Of a stretch of DNA of 64,000 bases, positions 34,075 through 42,429 are shown one piece after another. The DNA is taken from the NCBI RefSeq assembly GCF_004349195.1, contig NZ_SMLG01000001.1, forward strand, positions 558,001 to 622,000, written 5' to 3'. The translations under genes were made by a program, and so were the position numbers. The notes beneath the pieces were generated by a model. The model ran no database searches, was not told the origin of the DNA, and saw only the letters and a list, made by a program, of their open reading frames with translations. Each line of letters begins with the position of its first letter. Position 1 is the first letter of the stretch. This DNA is from Flavobacterium rhamnosiphilum. GTDB lineage: Bacteria > Bacteroidota > Bacteroidia > Flavobacteriales > Flavobacteriaceae.

Positions 34075-36231
34075 ATGAATACTATTATTAGTTGCAAAGT
34101 TGCAAAGTCGCAAAGTTGCAAAGTTTTTAAAAGCAAGGTTTTAACTCCTTGTATGTCTATTGTCTTTTCTCTATTTTCTTTAGTCTCTTTTTCACAAGTT
34201 AAAGACACTACTAAAGTAAACCAACTCGATGAAGTCTTGGTTTCGGCAGTACGTGTGACTACAAAAACACCGGTCAGTTTTAGCAATTTGGACAAAAAGG
34301 AAATCAAATTCCGAAATTTAGGACAAGATATCCCTATTTTGATGAATTATTTGCCTTCAGTCGTTACGACTTCCGATGCTGGAAATGGAGTGGGGTACAC
34401 TGGAATTCGGGTTCGTGGTAGCGATGCAACCCGTGTCAATGTAACCATCAACGGGATTCCTTACAATGATTCCGAAAGTCATGGAACGTATTGGGTAAAT
34501 ATGCCTGATTTTGCGTCTTCGCTGGAGAGTTTACAATTGCAACGCGGCGTAGGGACTTCGACTAATGGAGCTGGAGCTTTCGGCGCCAGTTTAAATATGC
34601 TGACTGATAATTTTGCCAAAGAAAGCACGGGAGAAATCTCAAACTCTTTTGGAAGTTTCAATACCAGAAAACACACGGTGAAATTCAGTACAGGTTTGAT
34701 GAACGATCATTTCGAAATCGCGGGACGTTTATCGGCTTTAAATTCGGATGGATATGTGGATCGAGGTGCATCTGATTTGAAATCCTATTTTCTTCAAGGG
34801 ACGTATGTAGGGAAAACAACGTTAATCAAAGCCTTGGTTTTTGGCGGAAAAGAGAAAACGTACCAGTCTTGGAACGGAATTGATGGCGAAACGCTAATCA
34901 GAGATCGAACTTTTAATTCAGCAGGAGCTTTTACTGATGAACAAGGAAAAGATCGTTTTTATGACAATGAAACCGATAATTACCAACAAGATCACGCTCA
35001 ATTGCATTGGAACGAAAAAATAGCAGCAAACTGGAGCACAAATTTTGCGTTGCATTACACGAAAGGGAAAGGATTCTATGAAAACTACAAAGAAGATGCT
35101 GATTTTTCTGATTATGGATTGCAGCCAGTAGGAGTTTTAACAACGACTGATTTGATTCGTCAAAAATGGTTGGATAATGACTTTTACGGAACTACATTTT
35201 CTACAAATTATAAGAAAGACAAACTGGATGTGATTTTTGGCGGCGGATGGAACAAGTATGAAGGCAGTCACTTTGGGAAAGTTATTTGGGCGCGATTTGC
35301 TTCGCAGAGTGAATTAGGAGATCGTTATTACGATGATTTTGCCACTAAAACCGATGGAACTGTTTTTGCAAAAGTTAATTATCAAATCACCGAAAAATTA
35401 AGTTTATTTGGGGATTTACAATACCGTACGGTTAACTATAAAGCAAATGGCGTTCAGGCCAATGTAGTGGATGATACGTTTGATTTTTTTAATCCAAAGA
35501 CAGGATTGACGTATGATATCAATGCTAATAATGCCTTATATTTCTCTTATGCAAGAGCTAACAGAGAGCCAAACAGAACCGATTATGAAGGTGGAAATGT
35601 AAAGCCAGAAAAGTTGAATGACTTTGAATTGGGTTGGAGATATGTTGCAGAGAAAATACAATTCAATTCGAATGTGTATTATATGGCCTATAAAGATCAA
35701 TTGATTTTGACCGGAAATCTGGATGATGTAGGCGCTCCAATACGTTCCAATAGCGAGAAAAGTTACCGTTTAGGACTGGAAGTAGATGCTACAATAGCGT
35801 TGACAAATCAATTGATTATCCGTCCTAATTTTACTTTGAGTGCTAATAAAAATACAGATTTAGCGGTAGAAGGACAGAGTTATGGGACTACAGATATCGC
35901 ATATTCTCCATCGATTATTGCGGGAAATATTTTGGTCTATACGCCAATTGAAAATCTTCATATTTCATGGTTGCAAAAATTCGTCGGGGAACAATACATG
36001 AATAACATCGAATTACCGGCTGCAAAGTTGGCGGATTATTTTGTAAATGACTTGAATGTAGCGTATGAGTTTAAACCAAAATCAATTTTTAAATCAATTG
36101 TAATCACTGGTTTGGTGAATAATTTTTTAGATAAAAAATATGTTTCTAATGGATATATGTGGGATGTTTATCCGTACTATTATCCACAAGCCGGAATCAA
36201 CTTCTTAGCCGGATTAACGTTGAAGTTTTAG
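34075..36231 (+). CDS. TonB-dependent receptor, probable thiamine(-precursor) uptake
   Basis: The 718-residue outer-membrane receptor has a plug domain (V-N-Q-L-D-E-V-L-V-S-A-V-R TonB-box-like start at about 48, G-I-R-V-R-G-S-D-A-T-R, N-M-P-D-F-A-S-S-L-E, Q-R-G-V-G-T-S-T-N-G-A-G-A-F-G) and a C-terminal 22-strand barrel closing at A-G-L-T-L-K-F. The TPP riboswitch upstream makes thiamine or a precursor the likely cargo; that is inference. The ATG at 34075 gives an unusual, long, basic signal-peptide n-region coded by a repeat (GTTGCAAA x 4). The in-frame ATG at 34153 would give a signal peptide without basic residues, so I prefer 34075. Confidence 0.9.
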   Translation: MNTIISCKVAKSQSCKVFKSKVLTPCMSIVFSLFSLVSFSQVKDTTKVNQLDEVLVSAVRVTTKTPVSFSNLDKKEIKFRNLGQDIPILMNYLPSVVTTSDAGNGVGYTGIRVRGSDATRVNVTINGIPYNDSESHGTYWVNMPDFASSLESLQLQRGVGTSTNGAGAFGASLNMLTDNFAKESTGEISNSFGSFNTRKHTVKFSTGLMNDHFEIAGRLSALNSDGYVDRGASDLKSYFLQGTYVGKTTLIKALVFGGKEKTYQSWNGIDGETLIRDRTFNSAGAFTDEQGKDRFYDNETDNYQQDHAQLHWNEKIAANWSTNFALHYTKGKGFYENYKEDADFSDYGLQPVGVLTTTDLIRQKWLDNDFYGTTFSTNYKKDKLDVIFGGGWNKYEGSHFGKVIWARFASQSELGDRYYDDFATKTDGTVFAKVNYQITEKLSLFGDLQYRTVNYKANGVQANVVDDTFDFFNPKTGLTYDINANNALYFSYARANREPNRTDYEGGNVKPEKLNDFELGWRYVAEKIQFNSNVYYMAYKDQLILTGNLDDVGAPIRSNSEKSYRLGLEVDATIALTNQLIIRPNFTLSANKNTDLAVEGQSYGTTDIAYSPSIIAGNILVYTPIENLHISWLQKFVGEQYMNNIELPAAKLADYFVNDLNVAYEFKPKSIFKSIVITGLVNNFLDKKYVSNGYMWDVYPYYYPQAGINFLAGLTLKF
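34091..34122 (+). repeat. Tandem octamer repeat GTTGCAAA x4 in the 5' coding region
   Basis: Four direct units of GTTGCAAA (third unit GTCGCAAA) lie 16 bases after the receptor's ATG. Eight is not a multiple of three, so gain or loss of one unit would shift the frame of the receptor if 34075 is the start. Confidence 0.75.
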
Positions 36232-36252
36232 AATACTATTTTAGTTATAATG

Positions 36253-36290
36253 AAAAAAATCCTGATGGTTTAACTGTCAGGATTTTTTGG
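36253..36290. terminator. Bidirectional terminator after the TonB receptor
   Basis: AAAAATCCTGA and TCAGGATTTTT form a stem between the converging receptor and lipoprotein genes, with A- and T-runs on either side. Confidence 0.85.
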
Positions 36291-36291
36291 T

Positions 36292-36705
36292 TTAATTATA
36301 AACCCGAAGCGACGTTCCGTTGACTTGAACCCGATATTGCTTCATAGGATATTGTAAACTACCCTGTCCGGTAAATAAACTGTATTCTTTACTATCACAC
36401 CCACAAACGGCATTGATGCCATTTATAGTCATGGTAGAACAGGAACTTATAGCTTGATTGGGACAAGCGGCGTCAAAAGCATTGTAACCGCTACCAGTAT
36501 TAAAAACAATAATACCACGTGCGCCTTCTCCGGGATAATAAATGGCATTGCTGGTATATTTAAGGTCTGAATACGCAGGCAAATTCATATTAATATCTAC
36601 CGTAAAAGTATAATTAGGGACAAATGGATTTGTATTATCAAAACCTGAATCACTACACGAAAAAAGGAAAGGAATTATAACGGAAAGCAGCAGGTATTTT
36701 TTCAT
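36292..36705 (-). CDS. Rieske-fold-like lipoprotein lacking cluster histidines
   Basis: A 137-residue lipoprotein (lipobox F-L-F-S-C17). The C-terminal half resembles a Rieske domain in its order: G-I-I-V-F, then A-C81-P near the first cluster loop, C101-G-C103-D near the second, and finally L-Q-Y-P-M-K-Q-Y-R-V-Q-V-N-G-T-S-L-R-V, as in Rieske proteins. The C-x-H and C-x-x-H motifs are not present: proline and aspartate stand where histidines would be. A [2Fe-2S] Rieske cluster is therefore unlikely; disulfides among C81, C89, C101 and C103 are an alternative. Its function is unknown. Confidence 0.7.
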   Translation of the reverse strand: MKKYLLLSVIIPFLFSCSDSGFDNTNPFVPNYTFTVDINMNLPAYSDLKYTSNAIYYPGEGARGIIVFNTGSGYNAFDAACPNQAISSCSTMTINGINAVCGCDSKEYSLFTGQGSLQYPMKQYRVQVNGTSLRVYN

Positions 36706-36804
36706 TTTAAAATAGTGTCAAAGTATTAGTGAAACAAATTTAATTTATTTAACTTTGAATTATATATGATTAACATATATTTATAGACGAAAAAATAATA
36801 ATAG

Positions 36805-36812
36805 TATCTTTG
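36805..36812 (+). promoter_or_regulatory. -7 promoter element of greA
   Basis: TATCTTTG matches TAnnTTTG, 55 bp upstream of greA. Confidence 0.55.
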
Positions 36813-36819
36813 TGGAAAG

Positions 36820-36846
36820 AAATCCCGTCCTGATGGGATTTTTTCT
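36820..36846 (+). terminator. Terminator-like hairpin inside the greA leader
   Basis: AAATCCCGTC and a matching ATGGGATTT arm are followed by T6. It lies between the promoter element at 36805-36812 and the greA ATG at 36868, where it could attenuate greA; no open frame or other gene ends here on the plus strand. Confidence 0.65.
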
Positions 36847-36867
36847 ATTTATATAAATGATGAAGTT

Positions 36868-37344
36868 ATGAGTACAGTATCGTATTACACCGCAGAAGGG
36901 TTAAAGAAATTAAGAGAAGAATTAGATTATTTAAAAAGCGTAATGCGTCCAAAAGCATCTGCAGATATAGCCGAAGCAAGAGATAAAGGCGACCTTTCTG
37001 AGAATGCCGAATACGATGCTGCTAAAGAAGCACAAGGAATGCTGGAAATGCGTATTGCTAAAATGGAAGAAGTACATTCTAACGCCAGATTAATTGATGA
37101 ATCCCATTTAGATCTTTCTAAAGTATTGGTTTTGTCGAATGTGAAAATCAAGAATCAAGCCAATGGAATGGAAATGAAATACACGCTGGTAGCTGAAAGT
37201 GAAGCCGACTTAAAAACCGGGAAAATCTCTGTAACCTCACCAATTGGAAAAGGTTTGCTAGGAAAATCAGTGGGCGAAGTTGCTGAAATTACGGTGCCTA
37301 ATGGTGTATTAAAGTTTGAAATTTTAGAAATTTCTCGCGACTAA
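36868..37344 (+). CDS. greA: Transcription elongation factor GreA
   Basis: The 158-residue protein rescues backtracked RNA polymerase by stimulating transcript cleavage. The N-terminal coiled coil carries the acidic tip in D-K-G-D-L-S-E-N-A-E-Y-D-A-A-K (residues about 40-55). The C-terminal FKBP-like domain contains S-P-I-G-K-G-L-L-G-K-S-V-G. Length is typical. A terminator-like hairpin lies in the leader, and the HIT gene follows after 67 bp. Confidence 0.96.
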   Translation: MSTVSYYTAEGLKKLREELDYLKSVMRPKASADIAEARDKGDLSENAEYDAAKEAQGMLEMRIAKMEEVHSNARLIDESHLDLSKVLVLSNVKIKNQANGMEMKYTLVAESEADLKTGKISVTSPIGKGLLGKSVGEVAEITVPNGVLKFEILEISRD

Positions 37345-37411
37345 ATAGTTAAAGGTTTAATCGGTTAATTGTTTAACCGATTAACTGATTCAACAATTAA
37401 CCAATTTCACA

Positions 37412-37801
37412 ATGTCAAGTATATTTACAAAAATCATAAACGGAGAAATTCCGTGTTACAAAATCGCTGAAGATGAAAATTTCCTGGCCTTTTTGGATGT
37501 AAATCCAAATGCAAAAGGACACACACTTTGTATTCCGAAACAAGAAATAAATAAGATTTTTGAGATGGAAGACGATTTGTATATCGGACTGATGCAGTTT
37601 TCTAAAAAAATAGCGGTTGCTCTTGAAAAAACTGTTCCGTGTAAAAGAATCGGGATGGCCGTTGTAGGACTTGAAGTTCCCCATGCACACGTTCATTTAA
37701 TTCCCTTGAATGAAATGGATGAAATGCGTTTTCAAAATAAAGTATCATTGTCCAAAGATGAATTTGAAGCTTTGGCAGAAAGCATTAAGACCAATTTATA
37801 A
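37412..37801 (+). CDS. HIT family protein
   Basis: A 129-residue histidine-triad nucleotide hydrolase/transferase. The catalytic triad H-A-H-V-H-L-I-P is at about residues 90-97, and the N-terminal I-F-T-K-I-I-N-G-E-I-P-C-Y-K-I-A is canonical for Hint-like proteins, which hydrolyse AMP-linked substrates. It lies 67 bp after greA; the gap holds an inverted repeat (ATCGGTTAA/TTAACCGAT). A terminator follows at 37843. Confidence 0.92.
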   Translation: MSSIFTKIINGEIPCYKIAEDENFLAFLDVNPNAKGHTLCIPKQEINKIFEMEDDLYIGLMQFSKKIAVALEKTVPCKRIGMAVVGLEVPHAHVHLIPLNEMDEMRFQNKVSLSKDEFEALAESIKTNL

Positions 37802-37842
37802 TAGTTGCACAAATAAAATAAATTGGTATGATTTTAGTTTAG

Positions 37843-37873
37843 AAAGGGGATAGGTGAAAACCTATCCCCTTTT
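37843..37873 (+). terminator. Terminator of greA-HIT
   Basis: AAAGGGGATAGG and CCTATCCCCTTT form a 12-bp perfect stem followed by T-rich sequence. Confidence 0.92.
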
Positions 37874-37899
37874 AATTTTTAGAGCCTACATTATATACT

Positions 37900-39072
37900 A
37901 TGAAAAACATTTGTTTAGTACTTTTTTTCTTTTTCTCACTTCTGAGTTTTGGACAGGTTAATTCCGGATATCCTTTGGTTGATGCTAAAATGGCTGCTAT
38001 TCCAGCTAATTCGGCTGTTTCTACCGAAGGAATTGCTGCATATATCAATGTTAATTTCAAAACAGAAACAGATAAAATCAGGGCTATTTTTTACTGGACC
38101 GCCTCCAATATCAGCTATGATGTTGCCAATATGTACTCCGTAAATTTCAATGAAACGACACAGGAAAAAATCGCAAAGGCGTTAAAAACTAAAAAAGGGG
38201 TTTGTATTCATTATGCTGTCGTTTTTAATGAGCTCTCACAAAAAATAGGAATCCAATCCTATATAATTGAAGGTTATACAAAGCAAAACGGAAAAGTAAG
38301 TGACTTAGCTCACGCTTGGACAGCTGCAAAAATTGACAGAAAGTGGTATGTATTTGATCCCACTTGGGGTTCTGGTTATGTCAATAATGGGCGGTTTTCT
38401 AAAAAAATAAATAACTATTATTTTAAGGCGGAACCTGCTAAAATAATCGCTTCCCACATTCCATTTGATTATTTATGGCAATTTTCGAATTATCCTATTA
38501 CCAATGGTGAGTTTTATGAAGGGAAAATTCAAATCAACAAAGCCAAGAAATACTTCGATTTTGAGAAAGAAATCACCAAATATAATGCCTTGTCTGAAGT
38601 CGATCAATTGTTTTCTTCGGCAGAAAGAATAGAGAAAAACGGCTTGAAAAATACCATGATTCTGGAGCGTTACGAAGGGAAAAAGAAACAGTTGACCTAT
38701 TTGCGACAAAATACAAATATTGAAAAATTGAATGCTATTGTGAATGAAATGAATCAGGCAGTCGTCCTATTGAATGATTTTATTTATTACAGAAACAATA
38801 AGTTCAAGCCTACTTTATCAGATGATGAAATTAGCCGTATGATTGAAACGCCAAGAGAGCAACTGGCCAAATGTCAGAACGATATTTACACCGTTGGTTC
38901 TGTTGGTAGTCAAAATGCATCTAATGTAGCGTCGATTAAAAAATCAATTGGGGCAGCTTTGGCGCAAGCCGAAGAACACGCTTTGTTTGTTAAAAATTAT
39001 TTGGGGAAGTCTAAAATAGTCAGAAAAACGATGTTCTCGAAAGTATCTTGGTTTGGTGTTCCGTTAAACTAA
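37900..39072 (+). CDS. Exported transglutaminase-like protein
   Basis: The 390-residue protein has a signal peptide (MKNICLVLFFFFSLLSFG-Q) and a transglutaminase-like cysteine-protease fold. The catalytic Cys is in K-K-G-V-C-I-H-Y-A-V (about residue 104), His in D-L-A-H-A-W-T-A (about 140) and Asp in Y-V-F-D-P-T-W-G-S-G (about 154). The C-terminal half is helical and charged. Related bacterial proteins act as peptidases or in peptide crosslinking outside the cytoplasm; the substrate is unknown. Its 3' end overlaps that of the converging histidine kinase by nine bases. Confidence 0.85.
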   Translation: MKNICLVLFFFFSLLSFGQVNSGYPLVDAKMAAIPANSAVSTEGIAAYINVNFKTETDKIRAIFYWTASNISYDVANMYSVNFNETTQEKIAKALKTKKGVCIHYAVVFNELSQKIGIQSYIIEGYTKQNGKVSDLAHAWTAAKIDRKWYVFDPTWGSGYVNNGRFSKKINNYYFKAEPAKIIASHIPFDYLWQFSNYPITNGEFYEGKIQINKAKKYFDFEKEITKYNALSEVDQLFSSAERIEKNGLKNTMILERYEGKKKQLTYLRQNTNIEKLNAIVNEMNQAVVLLNDFIYYRNNKFKPTLSDDEISRMIETPREQLAKCQNDIYTVGSVGSQNASNVASIKKSIGAALAQAEEHALFVKNYLGKSKIVRKTMFSKVSWFGVPLN

Positions 39073-40218
39073 ATTACTTTTTTTTAAAATCACTTGCATT
39101 GTTGTTCCTTTTCCAATTTCGGAACCCAGTACTTTGATGGTTCCTTTATGGTATTCTTCCACGATTCTTTTGGTCAATGAAAGACCCAATCCCCAACCTC
39201 GTTTTTTAGTAGTAAATCCAGGTTCAAAGATGGTTTTGAATTGTTTTTTTTGAATCCCGCCTCCGGAATCGGAAACGTTTATTTTTACATAATCGCCTTC
39301 TTGTTCAATCTCCAGCGCTAATTGGCCTCTTCCTTTCATGGCATCAATGGCATTTTTCACTAAATTTTCAATGGTCCAACTGTGTAAAGTAGGATTCAAA
39401 GAAACAATTATAGGTGATTTTGGCGCTTTAAACGAAAACTCAATTTGTTTCGAAAATCGGGATTGTAAATAGTCGTAGGATTGAAAGGTTTCTGCGATGA
39501 TATCTTTGTTTTCTAATTTTGGTTCAGATCCTATTTTCGAAAAACGATCGGTTATGGTTTGCAAACGCTCAATGTCTTTTTCAATTTCGAAAGTTGTGCT
39601 TTCGTCCACATTTTCAGATTTCAAGAGTTCGACCCAGCCAATCAATGAAGAAAGTGGTGTTCCTATCTGGTGTGCGGTTTCTTTTGCCATTCCTGCCCAA
39701 AGCTTGTTTTGCGTCGCCATTTTGGTGCTTCTGTAAAAATTGTAAACTAAGCCGCCAAACAGCACTATGATTAGCAATAAGGCAATAGGATAGTATTTTA
39801 GTTTGTTAAGCAATGAAGAATTTCCGTAATATAAATATTGAAATTTTCCTGGAACATACTCTATAACTATCGGGTCGTTTTCCGTTTTTAACCTTCTTAG
39901 AAAAGCATCTAATCTGGTTTTGTCTTTAACAATATTATCATCAATATTGGTACTATTTATGATTTTATTGTTTTCGGTAAGAATTAAAGGAATCGTTTTA
40001 TTGTTGCTGAAAATTTGGGATGGAAGTTCTACATCGGTATTTTCACCTGCATTTATGAGGGTTTTTTGTGCATTTGCCCAAAGGTTCATTTTTAATCGTT
40101 CTTCATTTTTGAAGATTTGAAAAAACGTATAAGTGTTCCATAGAATTAATGAGATGATTAAAAAGGAGGCAAAAATAATAACCCAACGAGTTGTATTTCT
40201 TCTTTCAGAAAACTGCAT
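39064..40218 (-). CDS. Sensor histidine kinase
   Basis: A 384-residue kinase with two membrane helices (about 12-31 and 140-160) flanking a small extracytoplasmic domain. The phospho-acceptor His is in M-A-K-E-T-A-H-Q-I-G-T-P-L-S-S (about 183), typical of a bacteroidetal subgroup. The ATPase domain has E-N-L-V-K-N-A-I-D-A-M, D-S-G-G-G-I, F-E-P-G-F-T-T-K-K-R-G-W-G-L-G-L-S-L. No response regulator is adjacent. It overlaps the transglutaminase gene tail to tail by nine bases. Confidence 0.92.
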   Translation of the reverse strand: MQFSERRNTTRWVIIFASFLIISLILWNTYTFFQIFKNEERLKMNLWANAQKTLINAGENTDVELPSQIFSNNKTIPLILTENNKIINSTNIDDNIVKDKTRLDAFLRRLKTENDPIVIEYVPGKFQYLYYGNSSLLNKLKYYPIALLLIIVLFGGLVYNFYRSTKMATQNKLWAGMAKETAHQIGTPLSSLIGWVELLKSENVDESTTFEIEKDIERLQTITDRFSKIGSEPKLENKDIIAETFQSYDYLQSRFSKQIEFSFKAPKSPIIVSLNPTLHSWTIENLVKNAIDAMKGRGQLALEIEQEGDYVKINVSDSGGGIQKKQFKTIFEPGFTTKKRGWGLGLSLTKRIVEEYHKGTIKVLGSEIGKGTTMQVILKKSNLV

Positions 40219-40359
40219 AAATTAAATTTTGAATTATAAATATAACGAAATAAATGCTGTACTATTTTAGTTTTTACCAAAGAATTTTTTTTTGAATAAA
40301 TCAATTCTGAATTTCATTCTAATTCTTCGTTACTACTTCTTAAACTTAATTCATTTGTC

Positions 40360-40367
40360 TACTTTTG
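40360..40367 (+). promoter_or_regulatory. -7 promoter element of the flavin reductase gene
   Basis: TACTTTTG (TAnnTTTG) lies 27 bp upstream of the ATG at 40395. Confidence 0.45.
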
Positions 40368-40394
40368 TATCTTCCAGCAATAAATTAAAAACGT

Positions 40395-41270
40395 ATGATT
40401 ACTATTGATCCTAAAAGTATTGAAACAGCAAAATTACAAGGATATTTACAAAGTTCCGTTGGGCCAAGGCCCATTGCATTTGCCAGTACTATGGATGCTA
40501 AAGGAAATCCGAATTTATCGCCTTTTAGTTTCTTTAATGTGTTCAGTGCAAATCCTCCAATTCTGATATTTTCACCTGCAAGACGCGTTCGCGATAATTC
40601 GATAAAACACACTTTAATTAATGCCGAAGCGACTCGGGAAGTAGTGATTAATGTGGTTAATTATAATATTGTACAGCAAACATCTCTGGCAAGTACAGAG
40701 TATGCCGATGGTGTAGATGAGTTTATAAAATCAGGTTTGACGCCAATTCCTTCTGAGGTGGTGAAACCTTTTAGAGTAAAAGAATCACCGGTTCAATTTG
40801 AATGCAAAGTCACGCAGATTATTCCTTTGGGAACAGAAGGAGGAGCCGGAAATTTAGTGCTTTGTGAAGTGTTACGCATTCATATTGACGAATCTGTTTT
40901 AGACGAAAATGGAGCTATTGACCAACATAAAATAGACTTGGTTTCCAGATTAGGAGGCAATTGGTATTCCAGATCGAATCAAGGTCTTTTTGAAGTGCCA
41001 AAACCATTATCCACATTAGGAATTGGAGTAGATGCGATTCCAAATTTTATAAAAGAAAGCCCAGTTTTTGATGGAAATGATTTAGGGATGTTGGGAAATA
41101 TAGAAGCCTTGCCTACAATGGAAGAAGTTAGTATATTTGTAAAACAGAATTTTGCCGTAAAAGGCGTTTTAAGCGCTGACGATCAGAAAAAAGTACACTT
41201 GGAGGCTAAAAAATATCTGGATAATAATGATGTTTTGTCTGCTTGGAAAGTGCTTTTGGCAAAAAAATAA
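40395..41270 (+). CDS. Flavin reductase family protein
   Basis: The 291-residue protein has the FMN-binding split-barrel of the flavin reductase/DIM6-NTAB family: V-G-P-R-P-I-A-F-A-S-T near residue 20 and L-S-P-F-S-F-F-N-V-F-S-A-N-P-P-I at about 40-55. Members reduce flavins or act on FMN-bound substrates. The partner enzyme is not encoded next door; the DUF3127 gene 26 bp downstream is probably co-transcribed. Confidence 0.88.
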   Translation: MITIDPKSIETAKLQGYLQSSVGPRPIAFASTMDAKGNPNLSPFSFFNVFSANPPILIFSPARRVRDNSIKHTLINAEATREVVINVVNYNIVQQTSLASTEYADGVDEFIKSGLTPIPSEVVKPFRVKESPVQFECKVTQIIPLGTEGGAGNLVLCEVLRIHIDESVLDENGAIDQHKIDLVSRLGGNWYSRSNQGLFEVPKPLSTLGIGVDAIPNFIKESPVFDGNDLGMLGNIEALPTMEEVSIFVKQNFAVKGVLSADDQKKVHLEAKKYLDNNDVLSAWKVLLAKK

Positions 41271-41296
41271 CATAAATAACATTAAAAATAACGAAG

Positions 41297-41674
41297 ATGG
41301 AAGTTACAGGAAAAATTAAAATGCTTGGAGAAGCTAAAAATGTAGGAAATGGAAGTTTCTTAAAGAGAGAACTAGTTGTAACGACTGAGGAGCAATATCC
41401 ACAACATATTTTAGTGGAATTTGTACAAGATAAATGTGATTTATTAAATAGTTTTAAAGTGGGTGAAGCAGTAAAAGTTTCTATCAATTTAAGAGGACGC
41501 GAATGGGTTGATCCACAAGGAGTGACTAAATATTTTAACGCAATCCAAGGATGGAGAGTGGAAAGAGTAGCTGCTGAAGCAACTTCTGCGCAAATGCCTC
41601 CAATGCCAGCTGCTGAAGCATTTGCTCCAGCTACAAATTTAAACGAAGAAGAAGCTGACGATTTACCATTCTAA
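41297..41674 (+). CDS. DUF3127 protein with SSB-like acidic tip
   Basis: A 125-residue protein with the DUF3127 core M-E-V-T-G-K-I-K, then V-T-T-E-E-Q-Y-P-Q-H-I and I-N-L-R-G-R-E-W at about 63-70. The pattern of strands suggests an OB fold. After an Ala/Pro-rich linker the protein ends E-E-E-A-D-D-L-P-F, the same kind of tip that SSB uses to recruit repair proteins; the ssb product in this window ends N-D-L-P-F. That suggests a nucleic-acid role, which is inference. Confidence 0.85.
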   Translation: MEVTGKIKMLGEAKNVGNGSFLKRELVVTTEEQYPQHILVEFVQDKCDLLNSFKVGEAVKVSINLRGREWVDPQGVTKYFNAIQGWRVERVAAEATSAQMPPMPAAEAFAPATNLNEEEADDLPF

Positions 41675-41697
41675 GAGATAAAAAAGTTAGAATTTAG

Positions 41698-41740
41698 AAG
41701 TCAGAAGTTTGAGTTTTACTTGAATTTCTGACTTTTTTAT
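41698..41740 (+). terminator. Terminator after DUF3127 gene
   Basis: AAGTCAGAA and TTCTGACTT form a stem with a long loop, followed by T6. It could also be a decayed AGTCAGAAGT-type repeat. Confidence 0.6.
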
Positions 41741-41788
41741 TTTTTTTAAATTGCCGTTGTCATTGCCATTGATTTTTGAAATTGAAAA

Positions 41789-42427
41789 ATGTATTATTTA
41801 TCTTCCGCCTTATTTTTTCCGCCCGTTTCTCAAGCCAATCGCGATGGAATTCTTGCCATTGGTGGAGACTTATCGCCAGAGCGTTTGCAACTGGCTTATA
41901 AAAGCGGAATTTTTCCGTGGTTTGAAGATGGTGAACCGATAACTTGGTGGTCACCAAATCCCAGAATGGTTTTGTTTTTGGATGAATTGATTGTTTCAAA
42001 AAGTATGCGAAACATTCTGAATCGAAATGTTTTTAAAGTTACTTTTAATCAGAATTTCAGGGATGTAATTTCGAATTGCCAAAATATAAAACGAGACGGT
42101 CAAAACGGGACTTGGATTACCAACGACATGATTGAAGCTTACTGTAAACTCCATGAATTGGGAATCGCCAAATCGGTTGAAGTTTGGCAAGATGAGGTTT
42201 TGGTTGGTGGTTTATACGGAATTGATTTGGGACATGTTTTTTGTGGTGAAAGTATGTTTTCTAAAGTTTCTAATGCTTCCAAAGTGGCTTTTATTGCTTT
42301 GGTAAGCCAATTAAAGGCAGCCAACTACAAGCTACTGGATTGCCAAGTTTATAATCCACATCTTGAAAGTTTAGGCTGTATGGAAATTGATAGAGAAGAA
42401 TTTATGGAAATTTTGAAAAGCAAATAG
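41789..42427 (+). CDS. aat: Leucyl/phenylalanyl-tRNA-protein transferase
   Basis: The 212-residue enzyme adds Leu or Phe to proteins with N-terminal Arg or Lys, marking them for ClpAP (N-degron pathway). G-I-L-A-I-G-G-D-L-S-P-E-R-L, G-I-F-P-W-F and W-W-S-P-N-P-R-M-V-L at about 20-60 are diagnostic, and C-G-E-S-M-F-S is at about 150. The ATG at 41789 (M-Y-Y-L-S-S) suits the family. It is convergent with thiF, with two bases between stop codons. Confidence 0.93.
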   Translation: MYYLSSALFFPPVSQANRDGILAIGGDLSPERLQLAYKSGIFPWFEDGEPITWWSPNPRMVLFLDELIVSKSMRNILNRNVFKVTFNQNFRDVISNCQNIKRDGQNGTWITNDMIEAYCKLHELGIAKSVEVWQDEVLVGGLYGIDLGHVFCGESMFSKVSNASKVAFIALVSQLKAANYKLLDCQVYNPHLESLGCMEIDREEFMEILKSK

Positions 42428-42429
42428 TT

